Shown here piece by piece: positions 25,977 to 35,279 of a stretch of DNA of 64,000 nucleotides. How positions within the stretch are numbered: the first letter of the stretch is position 1; every line of letters begins with the position of its first letter. The notes under the pieces were generated by a model. It was given only the letters and a program-made list of their open reading frames with translations. It was not told the DNA's origin and made no database searches. Origin of the DNA: Arthrobacter woluwensis. GTDB lineage: Bacteria > Actinomycetota > Actinomycetes > Actinomycetales > Micrococcaceae. The DNA lies in contig NZ_JAUSXR010000001.1 of the NCBI RefSeq assembly GCF_030816155.1, positions 2,356,001 to 2,420,000 of the forward strand. The letters run 5' to 3'. The translations under genes were made by a program, and so were the position numbers.

Positions 25977-26848
25977 CCTCGGTACTCTTCGACGCACCCG
26001 GCCCCAAGGCCAAAGCCCGCTATCTCGTGGGCGGCGTGGTCACGCTTCTGGTGGTGCTGGGCGTCATCGCCTTCGTCGTCATCCGCTTGATCGACTCCGG
26101 GCAGTTCACCGCGGCCAAGTGGAAGATCTTCACCTTCCCCCTGGTGCAGCAGACGATCCTCCAGGCCGTCGGCGCCACGCTCTCGGCGTTCGCCCTGGCC
26201 GCGGTGCTCAGCATCGTGCTGGGCATACTGCTCATGGTCGGCAAGCTGTCCGATCATCGCTGGGTCTCCGTGCCCTGCTTCTGGTTCGTGGAGCTGTTCC
26301 GGGCCGTGCCGCTGCTGATCCTCATGATGATGATCTACTACGGTCTGCCGACCATCGGCGTGCACGGCGTGACGCCCTTCGCGGCCGTGGTCGGCGGCCT
26401 CACCCTGTACAACGGCTCGGTGCTGGCGGAGGCCTTCCGCGCCGGCATCGAGTCGCTGCCGAAGGGCCAGAAGGAGGCCGGTCTGGCGATCGGCCTGCGG
26501 AAGAGCCAGGTCATGAGCCTGATCCTCTTCCCCCAGGCGTTCCGCGCCATGCTTCCCCTGGTCCTGGCACAGCTCGTCGTGATCCTGAAGGACACGGCGC
26601 TGGGCTTCATCGTCACCTACAACGAGATCCTGTTCCAGGCGAAGTACTTCGGCTCGCAGGCGCTCTACGGCTCGCCGATCATCCCGGCCGCCATGGTGGC
26701 CGCGGTGATCTACATCGGCCTGTGCCTCATCCTGTCCGGCATCGCCAAGCTGGTCGAGATCCGGTTGCGGAAGGGCCGTAAGGGCAAGGTTCTGGACGCC
26801 AACCCGGCTCCGGGATCCACGCTGGAAGGCGGCAGCGCCGGCGCCTGA
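25973..26848 (+). CDS. gluD: Glutamate-type ABC transporter, permease 2
   Basis: Second permease, 291 residues, membrane helices from about residue 22 and an EAA loop (GQKEAGLAIGLRKSQVMSL). Slightly longer than gluC because of N- and C-terminal extensions. Start at MTSVLF with GGAAGGTGG upstream and ATGA overlap with gluC. Confidence 0.92.
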   Translation: MTSVLFDAPGPKAKARYLVGGVVTLLVVLGVIAFVVIRLIDSGQFTAAKWKIFTFPLVQQTILQAVGATLSAFALAAVLSIVLGILLMVGKLSDHRWVSVPCFWFVELFRAVPLLILMMMIYYGLPTIGVHGVTPFAAVVGGLTLYNGSVLAEAFRAGIESLPKGQKEAGLAIGLRKSQVMSLILFPQAFRAMLPLVLAQLVVILKDTALGFIVTYNEILFQAKYFGSQALYGSPIIPAAMVAAVIYIGLCLILSGIAKLVEIRLRKGRKGKVLDANPAPGSTLEGGSAGA

Positions 26849-26867
26849 CGCCGGCATCCGCGTACGC

Positions 26868-26900
26868 GAGAGGCCGTGACCCCTGGGGTCACGGCCTCTC
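26868..26900. terminator. Terminator after glu operon (also serves dapE)
   Basis: GAGAGGCCGTGACCCC / GGGGTCACGGCCTCTC around a single T: 16-nt arms, in the gap between convergent gluD and dapE. Confidence 0.9.
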
Positions 26901-26934
26901 TGCTGTTCCGCAGGACTCTGTTGTTCCGCCGGAC

Positions 26935-28038
26935 TCAGTCCGAGAGCCAGGCGGTGAGCGCCGCGAGGCACGTCCGCACGGCCTGAGCGTCCACGCGCTC
27001 GTCGTCCTTGTGAGCCAGCAGCGCATCCCCCGGTCCGAAGTTCACGGCGGGGATGCCGAGTTCGGAGAAGCGCGCGACGTCGGTCCAGCCGTACTTGGGC
27101 TTCGGCTCGCCACCGACCGCGGCCACGAAGCTCGCGGCCGCCGGGTGGTTGAGGCCGGGCCGGGCGCCCGGTGCGGCATCCGTCCGCACCACATCGAAGC
27201 CCTCCATGAGCTGCTTGACGTGCAGCTCGGCGTCGTCCGCGGTCTTGTCCGGGGCGAAGCGGTAGTTGATCTCCACCACGCAGCGGTCCGGGATGACGTT
27301 GCCGGCGGTGCCTCCGTGGATGAGCACCGCGTTCAGGCTCTCGCGGTAGTCCAGCCCGTCCACCGCGACGGTGCGGGGCTGGTACGCGGCGAGCCGGGTC
27401 AGCACCGGGGCCACCGCGTGGATGGCGTTCTCCCCCATCCATGCGCGGGCCGAATGCGCGGCCACGCCGCGGGTCGTCACCTCGAAGCGGCTCGTGCCGT
27501 TGCAGCCGCCCTCCACCACGCCGTTGGTGGGTTCGAGCAGGATCGCGAAGTCACCCGTCAGCAGCTCGGGGTGGTTCTTCACGAGCCGGCCCAGACCGCT
27601 CTTGGAGGCTTCGACCTCTTCGTGGTCGTAGAAGACGAAGGTGACATCGCGCTGCGGGACCAGTTCGCCTCGGCCGATCGCGGCGGCGAGAGCCAGCTGC
27701 ACTGCCACGCCGCCCTTCATGTCGACGGCGCCGCGCCCGTGGAGCACTCCCTCACCCGGAGTGCCGTCCCAGCTGCTGGGCACCGTGCCGCGGGAGCCCT
27801 CGGTACCCGGCAGGGGCACGGTGTCCAGGTGACCGGCGAGGATGACGCGTTCGGCGTGGCCCGCCGTCGTGCGCGCGACGATCGAATCGCCGTCGCGCGT
27901 CACCTCGAAGAAGTCCAGGGCCCGCAGGGCCTGCTCCACCGCGTCGGCGATGGCGGTCTCCTGATCGGAGACGCTGTTGATGTCGATCAGTGCGGCGGTG
28001 AGGAGCGAAACGTCCTGCTGAAGGTCCAGAGCGGTCAT
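26935..28038 (-). CDS. dapE: Succinyl-diaminopimelate desuccinylase
   Basis: Dizinc M20 peptidase that releases succinate from N-succinyl-LL-DAP in lysine/peptidoglycan precursor synthesis. 367 residues. Metal and catalytic motifs: AGHLDTVP (His), GRGAVDMKGG (Asp), YDHEEVEASKSG (Glu-Glu), plus the dimerisation domain RFEVTTRGVAAHSARAWMG. TAGAGT sits 6 nt before the ATG. Divergent from dapD, so adjacent pathway steps share a 68-bp promoter region. Confidence 0.94.
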   Translation of the reverse strand: MTALDLQQDVSLLTAALIDINSVSDQETAIADAVEQALRALDFFEVTRDGDSIVARTTAGHAERVILAGHLDTVPLPGTEGSRGTVPSSWDGTPGEGVLHGRGAVDMKGGVAVQLALAAAIGRGELVPQRDVTFVFYDHEEVEASKSGLGRLVKNHPELLTGDFAILLEPTNGVVEGGCNGTSRFEVTTRGVAAHSARAWMGENAIHAVAPVLTRLAAYQPRTVAVDGLDYRESLNAVLIHGGTAGNVIPDRCVVEINYRFAPDKTADDAELHVKQLMEGFDVVRTDAAPGARPGLNHPAAASFVAAVGGEPKPKYGWTDVARFSELGIPAVNFGPGDALLAHKDDERVDAQAVRTCLAALTAWLSD

Positions 28039-28044
28039 TTTTTC

Positions 28045-28100
28045 ACTCTACCGTCACGCGGAGCCGCTGCTTTTGAGGCCGCACGACGCGCCGATAAACT
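28045..28100. promoter_or_regulatory. Divergent leaderless dapE/dapD promoters
   Basis: Minus-strand TAGAGT (complement of 28045-28050) is 6 nt before dapE; plus-strand TAAACT (28095-28100) is 6 nt before dapD. Neither gene has a ribosome site. Confidence 0.65.
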
Positions 28101-28106
28101 GCTCGC

Positions 28107-29117
28107 ATGACTTCCGCAGCCCCTGAGAACGCTTCCGCCCAGAGCCGCACCGCCCACGGTTTCGGCATCGCCACCATCGCCGTCCGCGGCGAGGACGCCA
28201 CCGTCCTGGACGTCTGGTTCCCGGCTCCCGCCCTCGGTGAGGCCGCCGAGTCCCTGCGCTCCGTGGAGAACGCCCCGCAGGACCTGATCGAGGCGGCTGC
28301 CGCCGGGGACGACGCCGACCGCGGCACCCAGCAGCAGGTGGTCTTCGCGCAGATCGACCTGGACGAGGCCCCCGCGGACACCGCCGACGCCTACCTGCGC
28401 CTGCACCTGCTCTCCCACCGCCTCGTGGCCCCGAACACCATCAATCTGGAGGGCCTCTTCGGCAAGCTCGCCAATGTCGTGTGGACCAACTTCGGCCCGG
28501 CGCTGCCCGAGGGCTTCGAAAGCGTTCGCGCCAAGCTGCGCAAGCGCGGCAACGTCACGGTCTACGGCGTGGACAAGTTCCCGCGCATGGTCGACTACGT
28601 GGTCCCCACGGGCGTGCGGATCGCCGACGCCGACCGCGTCCGCCTGGGCGCGCACCTCGCCGAGGGCACCACGGTCATGCACGAGGGCTTCGTGAACTTC
28701 AACGCGGGCACCCTCGGCACCTCCATGGTGGAGGGCCGCATCTCGGCCGGCGTCGTGGCCGGCAACGGGACCGACGTCGGCGGCGGAGCCTCCATCATGG
28801 GCACCCTCTCCGGCGGCGGCAAGGAACGCGTCGCCCTGGGCGAGCGGGTCCTGCTGGGCGCCAACTCCGGTGTGGGCATCAGCATCGGCGACGACTCGGT
28901 GGTCGAGGCCGGCCTGTACGTCACGGCCGGGACCCGGGTCCGCCTCCACGGGCCGAAGGACGCCGACGGCGAGGAGCAGCAGCAGATCGTCAAGGCCGTG
29001 GAACTCTCCGGCGTCCCGAACCTGCTCTTCCGCCGCAACTCCAGCACGGGTGAGGTCGAGGTCCTGCCGCGCAAGGGCCAGACGGTGGAACTGAACGAGG
29101 CGCTGCACGCCAACTAG
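28107..29117 (+). CDS. dapD: Tetrahydrodipicolinate N-succinyltransferase (actinobacterial type)
   Basis: Transfers succinyl from succinyl-CoA to tetrahydrodipicolinate in lysine/DAP synthesis. 336 residues, the long actinobacterial form: an alpha/beta N-terminal domain followed by a left-handed beta-helix with hexapeptide repeats ([38 protein letters not shown]). The preceding step's partner dapE is divergent, and dapC is 5 kb away. Confidence 0.94.
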   Translation: MTSAAPENASAQSRTAHGFGIATIAVRGEDATVLDVWFPAPALGEAAESLRSVENAPQDLIEAAAAGDDADRGTQQQVVFAQIDLDEAPADTADAYLRLHLLSHRLVAPNTINLEGLFGKLANVVWTNFGPALPEGFESVRAKLRKRGNVTVYGVDKFPRMVDYVVPTGVRIADADRVRLGAHLAEGTTVMHEGFVNFNAGTLGTSMVEGRISAGVVAGNGTDVGGGASIMGTLSGGGKERVALGERVLLGANSGVGISIGDDSVVEAGLYVTAGTRVRLHGPKDADGEEQQQIVKAVELSGVPNLLFRRNSSTGEVEVLPRKGQTVELNEALHAN

Positions 29118-29138
29118 TCAGGAACGCCATTTACCATG

Positions 29139-29169
29139 GAGGGGGCGGGGCCACAGGCTCCGCCCCCTC
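29139..29169 (+). terminator. Terminator after dapD
   Basis: GAGGGGGCGGGGCC, loop ACA, GGCTCCGCCCCCTC: GC-rich stem with one mismatch, followed by TCCTGT. Confidence 0.8.
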
Positions 29170-29194
29170 TCCTGTCCCCCAACGGAAGCTCCTC

Positions 29195-30049
29195 GTGTCA
29201 CGACGTCGCCACCTCAGGCTCTGGATCACGCTCGTCCTCCTCGCCAGCCTTGTGGCCGGAGGCATCTGGGTCGCCGTCCAGCTGACCCACTCGATCAGCG
29301 CCGACGGACCCGAACTGTGCACCACCGAGACGTCCGGGCAGAAGTTCCAGCTCACCCCCGAGCAGTCCGTCTACGCTTCGCTGATCTCCGCCGTCGGCGT
29401 CAGCCGCGAGCTCCCTCCGCGCGCCTCCTCCATCGCGATCGCCACGGCCATCCAGGAGTCGAACCTGCGGAACCTCAACTACGGCGACGCGGCCGGCCCG
29501 GATTCCCGCGGACTGTTCCAGCAGCGGCCTTCCCAGGGCTGGGGCACCGAGGCCCAGATCATGGATCCGTACTACTCCACCGCCACGTTCTACAAGGCCC
29601 TGGTGAAGGTGCCGAACTACCAGTCGATCCCGTTGACCGAGGCCGCCCAGACCGTTCAGCGCTCCGCTTTCCCCGAGGCCTACGCGGATCATGAGAGCGA
29701 AGGCCGCGCGTTCGCCTCCTCCCTGACCGGGCAGTCCCCCGCGTCCTTCAGCTGCAGCCTGGCCCCCGCGTCCGGCGCCGGTGATCCCCAGGCCGTGCGG
29801 AAGGAACTGGCGAAGGCCTTCCCGCACCTCGGACTCGACGGCTCCGGCCGCGAGGTCCGGGTGGACGTCTCCGGGACAGCGGGCTGGGCCGTGGCTCACT
29901 GGGCCGTGGCTCATGCCAAGGCGTTCGGGATCGACCGGGTGGACTACGACACGCAGACCTGGCTGCGGGAGAACCGGGACGGTTGGCGGTCCACGCATGC
30001 GCTCAGCCACCAGGTGGTCATCACCCTCGCCTCCGGGCCTGGCGCCTGA
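29195..30049 (+). CDS. Membrane-anchored lysozyme-like protein (putative)
   Basis: 284 residues with an N-terminal membrane helix (LRLWITLVLLASLVAGGIWV), then an extracytoplasmic domain. The stretch AIATAIQESNLRNLNYGD...GPDSRGLFQQRP resembles lytic transglycosylase/lysozyme-like cores (Glu in QESNL, GLFQ turn), so a cell-wall role is plausible but not proven. Found in actinobacteria mostly as a hypothetical protein. GTG start with GGAAG upstream. Confidence 0.72.
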   Translation: MSRRRHLRLWITLVLLASLVAGGIWVAVQLTHSISADGPELCTTETSGQKFQLTPEQSVYASLISAVGVSRELPPRASSIAIATAIQESNLRNLNYGDAAGPDSRGLFQQRPSQGWGTEAQIMDPYYSTATFYKALVKVPNYQSIPLTEAAQTVQRSAFPEAYADHESEGRAFASSLTGQSPASFSCSLAPASGAGDPQAVRKELAKAFPHLGLDGSGREVRVDVSGTAGWAVAHWAVAHAKAFGIDRVDYDTQTWLRENRDGWRSTHALSHQVVITLASGPGA

Positions 30050-30052
30050 CCC

Positions 30053-30070
30053 GAGCCCTGGCACGGGCTC
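30053..30070. terminator. Small hairpin between convergent genes
   Basis: GAGCCC, loop TGGCAC, GGGCTC; weak, only 6 bp. Confidence 0.35.
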
Positions 30071-30073
30071 CCC

Positions 30074-30122
30074 GCAATCCTCAAACCGGCGCAGTCCTCA
30101 AACCGATGCAGTCCTCAGACCA
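30074..30122. repeat. Three imperfect 17-nt tandem units
   Basis: Units start at 30074, 30091 and 30108, each GCA[AG]TCCTCA[AG]ACC. The third runs over the stop codon of the minus-strand gene. Confidence 0.6.
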
Positions 30123-30756
30123 GCAACTCCACGATCGGCTCCAGATAGCTGCGCAGCAGCAACGGGTCCTGCGTGAGGTGGTGGCTGAGCAGCACCAGAT
30201 CGGGCGCCGAGTACCAGGCCCGCGGCTCGGCGAACGGCAGCACCACGACGTTCAGGCTGAACGTCCTCGCCCGGCGTCGCACGGCTTTCTCCCGGGCTTT
30301 CACCACGGCTTCCACCTCGGCCTCGAGGACCCCGGAATGCCGCGCCTGATGCTGGGTGTGCTCGCGGACCCTCGCCTCCGCCCAGCTGTACGCCGCGCCG
30401 CGGTGCGCGCTGGCCACCCGGTGGAGCGCCGGGGACCCGACGAACTGTGCGGTCTCCAGGATGGCGGGCGACTGGGTGTGGCTGTGATGGGTCCGGAGGA
30501 GATGCTCCCACCAGGCCTCCCACTCGATCCGGAGGGCGTCGCGACCGCCCACTTCCGAGATCAGGTGGTGGTGCTCACTGCCGTGCACGCGCGGTTCGAT
30601 GGGCGCCAGGGTGGGGATCCCGGCGTCGTGCATCCCCGAACTGTCCCGGAGATACAGGGCGACAAGCAACGGGAATGAGGTGCCCACGGTGATGTGCCAT
30701 GGTGCAGGCTCGTCCGCCCCGGACCCTCCGGAGCCGATGGGTTCATCGACGCTCAT
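30115..30756 (-). CDS. Hypothetical protein (213 aa)
   Basis: Not recognised. No signal peptide or membrane helix; His- and Glu-rich centre (VHGSEHHHLISEVG, LLRTHHSHTQ), then a long Arg/Glu helix region (VLEAEVEAVVKAREKAVRRRAR) and a hydrophobic C-terminus. The start is well supported by AGGAGG 5 nt before ATG although the frame is open further upstream. Monocistronic by position. Confidence 0.75.
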   Translation of the reverse strand: MSVDEPIGSGGSGADEPAPWHITVGTSFPLLVALYLRDSSGMHDAGIPTLAPIEPRVHGSEHHHLISEVGGRDALRIEWEAWWEHLLRTHHSHTQSPAILETAQFVGSPALHRVASAHRGAAYSWAEARVREHTQHQARHSGVLEAEVEAVVKAREKAVRRRARTFSLNVVVLPFAEPRAWYSAPDLVLLSHHLTQDPLLLRSYLEPIVELLV

Positions 30757-30845
30757 GCAGACCTCCTGGCCCTGCCGACACCGCGGCATACGGCCCCGGC
30801 TCTCAGTGTAGATCCGCGGCCCGGCAGTGTTAATGGGCTGGGGGC

Positions 30846-31466
30846 TTAAACCTCGGGAGACTCCAGGCTCGCCAGATGGGCCACCAGGACGCTCCGGCAC
30901 ATGGACGCGTCCAGCCACTGGGTGTGCACGAGGCCGTGGAGGGACAGCCCGTCCAGCAGCGACATGAGGCGTTCCGCCTCCACCACCAGATCCTCCAGCC
31001 TCCCGTCCGGCCGGAACGCCTGGATGACCTGCCCGACGACGGCGGCCGACGCCCGGTAGCCGCGCTCGGCCTCCGCCTGCAGCCCGGCGTTCCCGCGGGA
31101 GGCCAGGCGGAACTCCGTCCTGGCGCTGCATTCGGCCGCGCTGTTCCCGTCGAGGGGCAGGAACTCCGCGAGAAGCAGGAGTGAGGCTTCCGTCAGGGCC
31201 TCCCGGTCCCCGGCTTCGACGGCCGCGTGCACGGCGGGGAGGCGGGCGCTCAGGCGCTCCTCCAACCGGTCGTGAGCCGTGGCGAAGGCGTGCTCCAGAA
31301 GCTCGGCGCTGTCCTTGAAGTAGTGCCGGACTGAACCGACCACGAGGGACGCCTCCGCGGCGACCTCCCGGAGTGACACGCGGGCCAGGCCATCGGTGGC
31401 GATGATCCGGAAGACCGCATCGGCCACATCGGCTCTTCGGGCTACTGCATTCACGACTTTCGGCAC
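30846..31466 (-). CDS. TetR-family transcriptional regulator
   Basis: 206 residues. N-terminal helix-turn-helix: ADVADAVFRIIATDGLARVSLREVAAEASLVVGSVRHYF; a BetI/YcdC-like C-terminal ligand domain. GTG start (VPKVVNAV, the usual beginning of this subfamily) with TACAAA 6 nt upstream. Divergent from galE over 54 bp, but I see no clear palindrome there, so its target is uncertain. Confidence 0.87.
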   Translation of the reverse strand: MPKVVNAVARRADVADAVFRIIATDGLARVSLREVAAEASLVVGSVRHYFKDSAELLEHAFATAHDRLEERLSARLPAVHAAVEAGDREALTEASLLLLAEFLPLDGNSAAECSARTEFRLASRGNAGLQAEAERGYRASAAVVGQVIQAFRPDGRLEDLVVEAERLMSLLDGLSLHGLVHTQWLDASMCRSVLVAHLASLESPEV

Positions 31467-31508
31467 CCTTAGTTTGTAGCACACCTGCGCTTCTTCTGCG
31501 CGCTGCGA

Positions 31509-31514
31509 TACGGT
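31509..31514 (+). promoter_or_regulatory. -10 element of leaderless galE promoter
   Basis: TACGGT ends 6 nt before the galE ATG. Confidence 0.6.
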
Positions 31515-31520
31515 GATGCC

Positions 31521-32534
31521 ATGACGATTTTGGTTACCGGCGGTTCCGGCTACATCGGTTCGCACACCGTCCTGGCGCTCCAGGAGGCCGGGCATGACGT
31601 GGTGGTGATGGACAATCTGTCCAATTCGAGCGAGGAGTCGCTGCGCCGGGTGGCGCAGCTCAGCGGCAAGCCGGTCCCCTTCCACCAGGTGGATCTCACC
31701 GACCCGGAAGGCCTGGACCGGCTGTTCTCCGCCTACGACTTCACCGCGGTGATCCACTTCGCGGGCCTGAAGGCCGTGGGCGAATCCGCGAGCATCCCGC
31801 TCGAGTACTACTACCGGAACGTGGCCGGCACCATCAATCTCCTCCGCGCCATGGACGCCCACGACGTGCGCAGCATCGTGTTCAGCTCGTCCGCCACGGT
31901 GTACGGGGAGCACAACCCCATCCCGTACATCGAGAAGATGGAGATCGGCGCGAGCAACCCCTACGGCCGCACCAAGGAGCAGATCGAGGACATCCTCAGT
32001 GATCTCAGCGCCGCAGACGAGCGCTGGTCCGTGGCACTCCTGCGCTACTTCAACCCGGTCGGCGCCCACCCCTCGGGCCTCATCGGCGAGGACCCGCAGG
32101 GCATCCCGAACAACCTGGTGCCGTACATCGCCCAGGTCGCGGTGGGCCGCCGCGAGAAGCTCATGGTGTTCGGCGGGGACTATGACACTCCGGACGGGAC
32201 CTGCCTGCGGGACTACATCCACGTCGTGGACCTCGCCGAGGGCCACCTCGCCGCGCTGAACCACATCGCTTCCCGCACCGGCACCTTCCGCTGGAACCTG
32301 GGCTCCGGGCGGGGATCCAGCGTCCTGGAAGTGCTCCAGTCGTTCGAGCAGGCCGTCGGGCGCCGGCTCCCCTACGAGATCACCGGCCGCCGCCAGGGCG
32401 ACCTCCCCGCCTTCTGGGCCGACCCCTCCTCCGCCCTGGCCGATCTCGGCTGGTCCACCACCCGGTCCCTCGACGAGATGTGCGAGGACCACTGGCGCTG
32501 GCAGAAGAACAACCCCCACGGCTACGCGTCCTGA
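31521..32534 (+). CDS. galE: UDP-glucose 4-epimerase
   Basis: NAD-dependent SDR that interconverts UDP-glucose and UDP-galactose. 337 residues. NAD loop TGGSGYIGS at residues 6-14, catalytic SSSATVYG (Ser/Thr) and NPYGRTK (YxxxK), and the substrate region DGTCLRDYIHV. Normal length and complete. Supplies galactosyl donors for envelope polysaccharides. Confidence 0.94.
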   Translation: MTILVTGGSGYIGSHTVLALQEAGHDVVVMDNLSNSSEESLRRVAQLSGKPVPFHQVDLTDPEGLDRLFSAYDFTAVIHFAGLKAVGESASIPLEYYYRNVAGTINLLRAMDAHDVRSIVFSSSATVYGEHNPIPYIEKMEIGASNPYGRTKEQIEDILSDLSAADERWSVALLRYFNPVGAHPSGLIGEDPQGIPNNLVPYIAQVAVGRREKLMVFGGDYDTPDGTCLRDYIHVVDLAEGHLAALNHIASRTGTFRWNLGSGRGSSVLEVLQSFEQAVGRRLPYEITGRRQGDLPAFWADPSSALADLGWSTTRSLDEMCEDHWRWQKNNPHGYAS

Positions 32535-32555
32535 CGGCGGAGCCTCCAGCGCTTC

Positions 32556-32606
32556 AACGACGACGGCGGCCGCTCACCGGAAAGGTGAGCGGCCGCCGTC
32601 GTCGTT
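32556..32606. terminator. Bidirectional terminator between galE and gltA
   Basis: 23-bp perfect stem (AACGACGACGGCGGCCGCTC...) around a GGAAA loop, between convergent genes. Confidence 0.93.
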
Positions 32607-32616
32607 GCTGCGGAGA

Positions 32617-33900
32617 TCAGACCGCCGGGTAGTTGCGCTCCGGGTAGCCCGTGTAGAGCTGGCGCGGGCGGCCGATCTTGGTGGCGGGATCGTTGATCAT
32701 CTCGCGCCACTGGGCGATCCAGCCCGGCAGACGGCCGATGGCGAAGAGCACGGTGAACATCTTCTCGGGGAATCCCATGGCCTTGTAGATCAGGCCGGTG
32801 TAGAAGTCCACGTTCGGGTAGAGCTTGCGCTGGATGAAGTAGTCATCCGCCAGGGCCTTCTCCTCCAGGCGCATCGCGATGTCCAGCAGTTCGTCGTTGC
32901 CGCCGAGCTTGCCGAGGACCTCGTGAGCAGTCGCCTTGATGATCTTGGCGCGCGGGTCGTAGTTCTTGTACACGCGGTGGCCGAAGCCCATGAGCCGGAC
33001 GCCGTCCTCCTTGTTCTTCACCTTCTCCATGTAGTCCTCCGGCTTGATGCCGTCGGCCTGGATCTGGCGGAGCATCTTCAGCACGGCCTCGTTGGCGCCG
33101 CCGTGGGCAGGGCCGAAGAGGGCGTTGATGCCGGCGGAGACGGACGCGAAGAGGTTGGCGTTGGCCGAGCCCACGAGGCGCACCGTGGAGGTGGAGCAGT
33201 TCTGCTCGTGGTCCGCGTGCAGGATGAGCAGCAGGTCCAGGGCCTTCACGATCGTGGGGTCCATGTCGTACTGCTCCACCGGAAGGCCGAAGGACAGGCG
33301 CAGGAAGTTCTCCACCAGATTCATCGAGTTGTCCGGGTACAGCATCGGCTGCCCGATCGACTTCTTGTGGGCGTACGCCGCGATGACCGGGACCTTGGCC
33401 AGGAGGCGGATCGTGGACAGCTCCACCTGCTCCTGGTTGAAGGGGTCCAGGGAGTCCTGGTAGAAGGTGGACAGCGCGGAGACTGCGGAGGAGAGCACCG
33501 GCATCGGGTGGGCATCACGCGGGAACCCTCCGAAGAAGCCCTTCAGGTCCTCGTGCAGCAGGGTGTGACGGCGGATCTTCTGGTCGAACTCTTCGAGCTC
33601 GGTGGGGGTCGGCAGTTCGCCGTAGATCAGGAGGTAGGAGACCTCGAGGAAGCTGGAGTGCTGCGCCAGCTGCTCGATCGGGTACCCGCGGTAGCGGAGG
33701 ATCCCGGCGTCGCCGTCGATGTAGGTGATGGCGGACGTGGTGGCCGCCGTGTTCATGAACCCGGGGTCGTAGGTGACGGCGCCCGTGGCCTTCAGGAGCT
33801 TGGAGACGTCATACCCGTCGTTGCCTTCCACCGCGGCGATACGGGGAAGTTGCAGCTCGCCGTTTTCATGGCGGAGCGTTGCGCTCTTGTGCTCAGTCAT
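32617..33900 (-). CDS. gltA: Citrate synthase
   Basis: Condenses oxaloacetate and acetyl-CoA at TCA entry. 427 residues, hexameric type II length. Catalytic histidines in FGPAHGGANE and GFGHRVYKNYDPR, and Asp in YPNVDFYTG, are present. ATG with AAGGAG ribosome site 6 nt upstream; the open frame upstream is not coding. A 225-bp gap upstream holds the promoter; no clear element stands out there. Confidence 0.95.
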   Translation of the reverse strand: MTEHKSATLRHENGELQLPRIAAVEGNDGYDVSKLLKATGAVTYDPGFMNTAATTSAITYIDGDAGILRYRGYPIEQLAQHSSFLEVSYLLIYGELPTPTELEEFDQKIRRHTLLHEDLKGFFGGFPRDAHPMPVLSSAVSALSTFYQDSLDPFNQEQVELSTIRLLAKVPVIAAYAHKKSIGQPMLYPDNSMNLVENFLRLSFGLPVEQYDMDPTIVKALDLLLILHADHEQNCSTSTVRLVGSANANLFASVSAGINALFGPAHGGANEAVLKMLRQIQADGIKPEDYMEKVKNKEDGVRLMGFGHRVYKNYDPRAKIIKATAHEVLGKLGGNDELLDIAMRLEEKALADDYFIQRKLYPNVDFYTGLIYKAMGFPEKMFTVLFAIGRLPGWIAQWREMINDPATKIGRPRQLYTGYPERNYPAV

Positions 33901-34125
33901 GGAGTCTCCTTCATGGGGGCGTCGCCCCGGTAGAACTCGTGATCCAGTGGCTTCAGCGGCTGCGGGTTGGCCGTATCCGACAAAGCCAGGGCGGATTTCC
34001 CGGAGGAATCGCCAGGTTTCCAGTAACAAACTACAACCACCGGCAAGCGCTACCCTAATCGACAGCTTCTTCCCAGCAAGGCTTGCGCGGCACCTCGCGG
34101 CGGAGTAGGTGTGCGACGCCGGGGC

Positions 34126-35268
34126 TCAGGCGAGCAGGCGTTCGACCGCGGCGTCCACGCGCTCGTCCGTGGCCGTGAGCGCGATCCGGACGAAGCCTTC
34201 GCCGCGCCGCCCGTAGAAGACGCCGGGGCCGCACACGATGCCGCGCTCGGCCAGGCGGTCCACCGTGGTCCAGGTGTCCTCGCCCGCGGTGCTCCACAGG
34301 TACAGTCCGGCCTCGGAGTGCTGGATGTCCAGGCCGAAGTGCCGGAGGGCGGGCAGGAGACGCTCGCGGCGGCCACGGTAGAGGTCCTTCTGCGCCTGCA
34401 CGTGGGCATCGTCCCCCAGCGCGATCCGCAGCGCGGACTGCACGGGCGCCGGGACGATCATCCCGGCGTGCTTGCGGGCGTTGACTTGGTTGGCGATCAG
34501 GGCGGGGTCACCGGCCGCGAACGACGCGCGGTACCCGGCCAGATTGGACTGCTTGCTCAGGGAGTAGACGGCGAGCAGACCGGACACGTCTCCCCCGCTG
34601 ACCCTCTCGTCCAGCACGCTGGGGACGGCCTCGCCGCCTCGCTGCGCATCCCAGGCGTCCCAGCCCAGTTCGGCGTAGCACTCGTCGGAGGCGACCACGG
34701 CGCCCTGTGCCCGCGCCTGGTCCACCACCTTCTTGAGCCGTTCGGCCGTGCGGACCTCGCCGGTGGGGTTGCCCGGGGAGTTCAGCCAGACCAGTCGCAC
34801 CTTGGCGCGTGTGGCGGCGTCCAGCTCGTCGAGGTCATCGGCGGCGATCGGGGTGGCGCCCACCAGCTGGGCGCCGATGTCATACGTGGGGTAGGCGACG
34901 CTCGGCCGCACCACGACATCGCCGGGCTTCAGACCCAGGAAGAACGGCAGCCAGGCGACCATCTCCTTGGACCCAACGGTGGGCAGCACGGCGTCGGGAT
35001 TCAGCCCTGCGACGTTCCGGCGGCGTTCGAACCAGTCGACCACGGCTTCGCGGAGCGCCGGGGTGCCGTGCACCGTGGGATACCCGTGAGCGTCGGCCGC
35101 GGCCGCGAGAGCGTCCTGGATGAAGGCCGGCGTCGGATCCACGGGAGTGCCGATGGACAGGTCCACCACACCGCCCGGGTGCTGCGCCGCCTTGGCACGG
35201 TAAGGCGCCAGGGCCTCCCAGGGGTACTCAGGAAGACTCAGACCGAAGTTCTCGGAGGGAAACGCCAT
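34126..35268 (-). CDS. dapC: Succinyldiaminopimelate transaminase
   Basis: PLP-dependent class I aminotransferase that makes N-succinyl-LL-DAP, between DapD and DapE. 380 residues. Schiff-base lysine in YSLSKQSNLAGYR, NSPGNPTGEV for the cofactor pocket, and a C-terminal arginine region. The gene directly follows ferredoxin fdxA, an arrangement conserved in actinobacteria (fdxC-dapC in mycobacteria), which supports DapC over other aminotransferases. Start at MAFPSENF, 11 nt after the fdxA stop. Confidence 0.92.
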   Translation of the reverse strand: MAFPSENFGLSLPEYPWEALAPYRAKAAQHPGGVVDLSIGTPVDPTPAFIQDALAAAADAHGYPTVHGTPALREAVVDWFERRRNVAGLNPDAVLPTVGSKEMVAWLPFFLGLKPGDVVVRPSVAYPTYDIGAQLVGATPIAADDLDELDAATRAKVRLVWLNSPGNPTGEVRTAERLKKVVDQARAQGAVVASDECYAELGWDAWDAQRGGEAVPSVLDERVSGGDVSGLLAVYSLSKQSNLAGYRASFAAGDPALIANQVNARKHAGMIVPAPVQSALRIALGDDAHVQAQKDLYRGRRERLLPALRHFGLDIQHSEAGLYLWSTAGEDTWTTVDRLAERGIVCGPGVFYGRRGEGFVRIALTATDERVDAAVERLLA

Positions 35269-35279
35269 CGTCGCGGAAC

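Noticed and set aside
24243..27442. Long minus-strand frames opposite the glutamate transporter genes
   Set aside because: They run opposite four intact transporter genes, have no family features, and show antisense composition.
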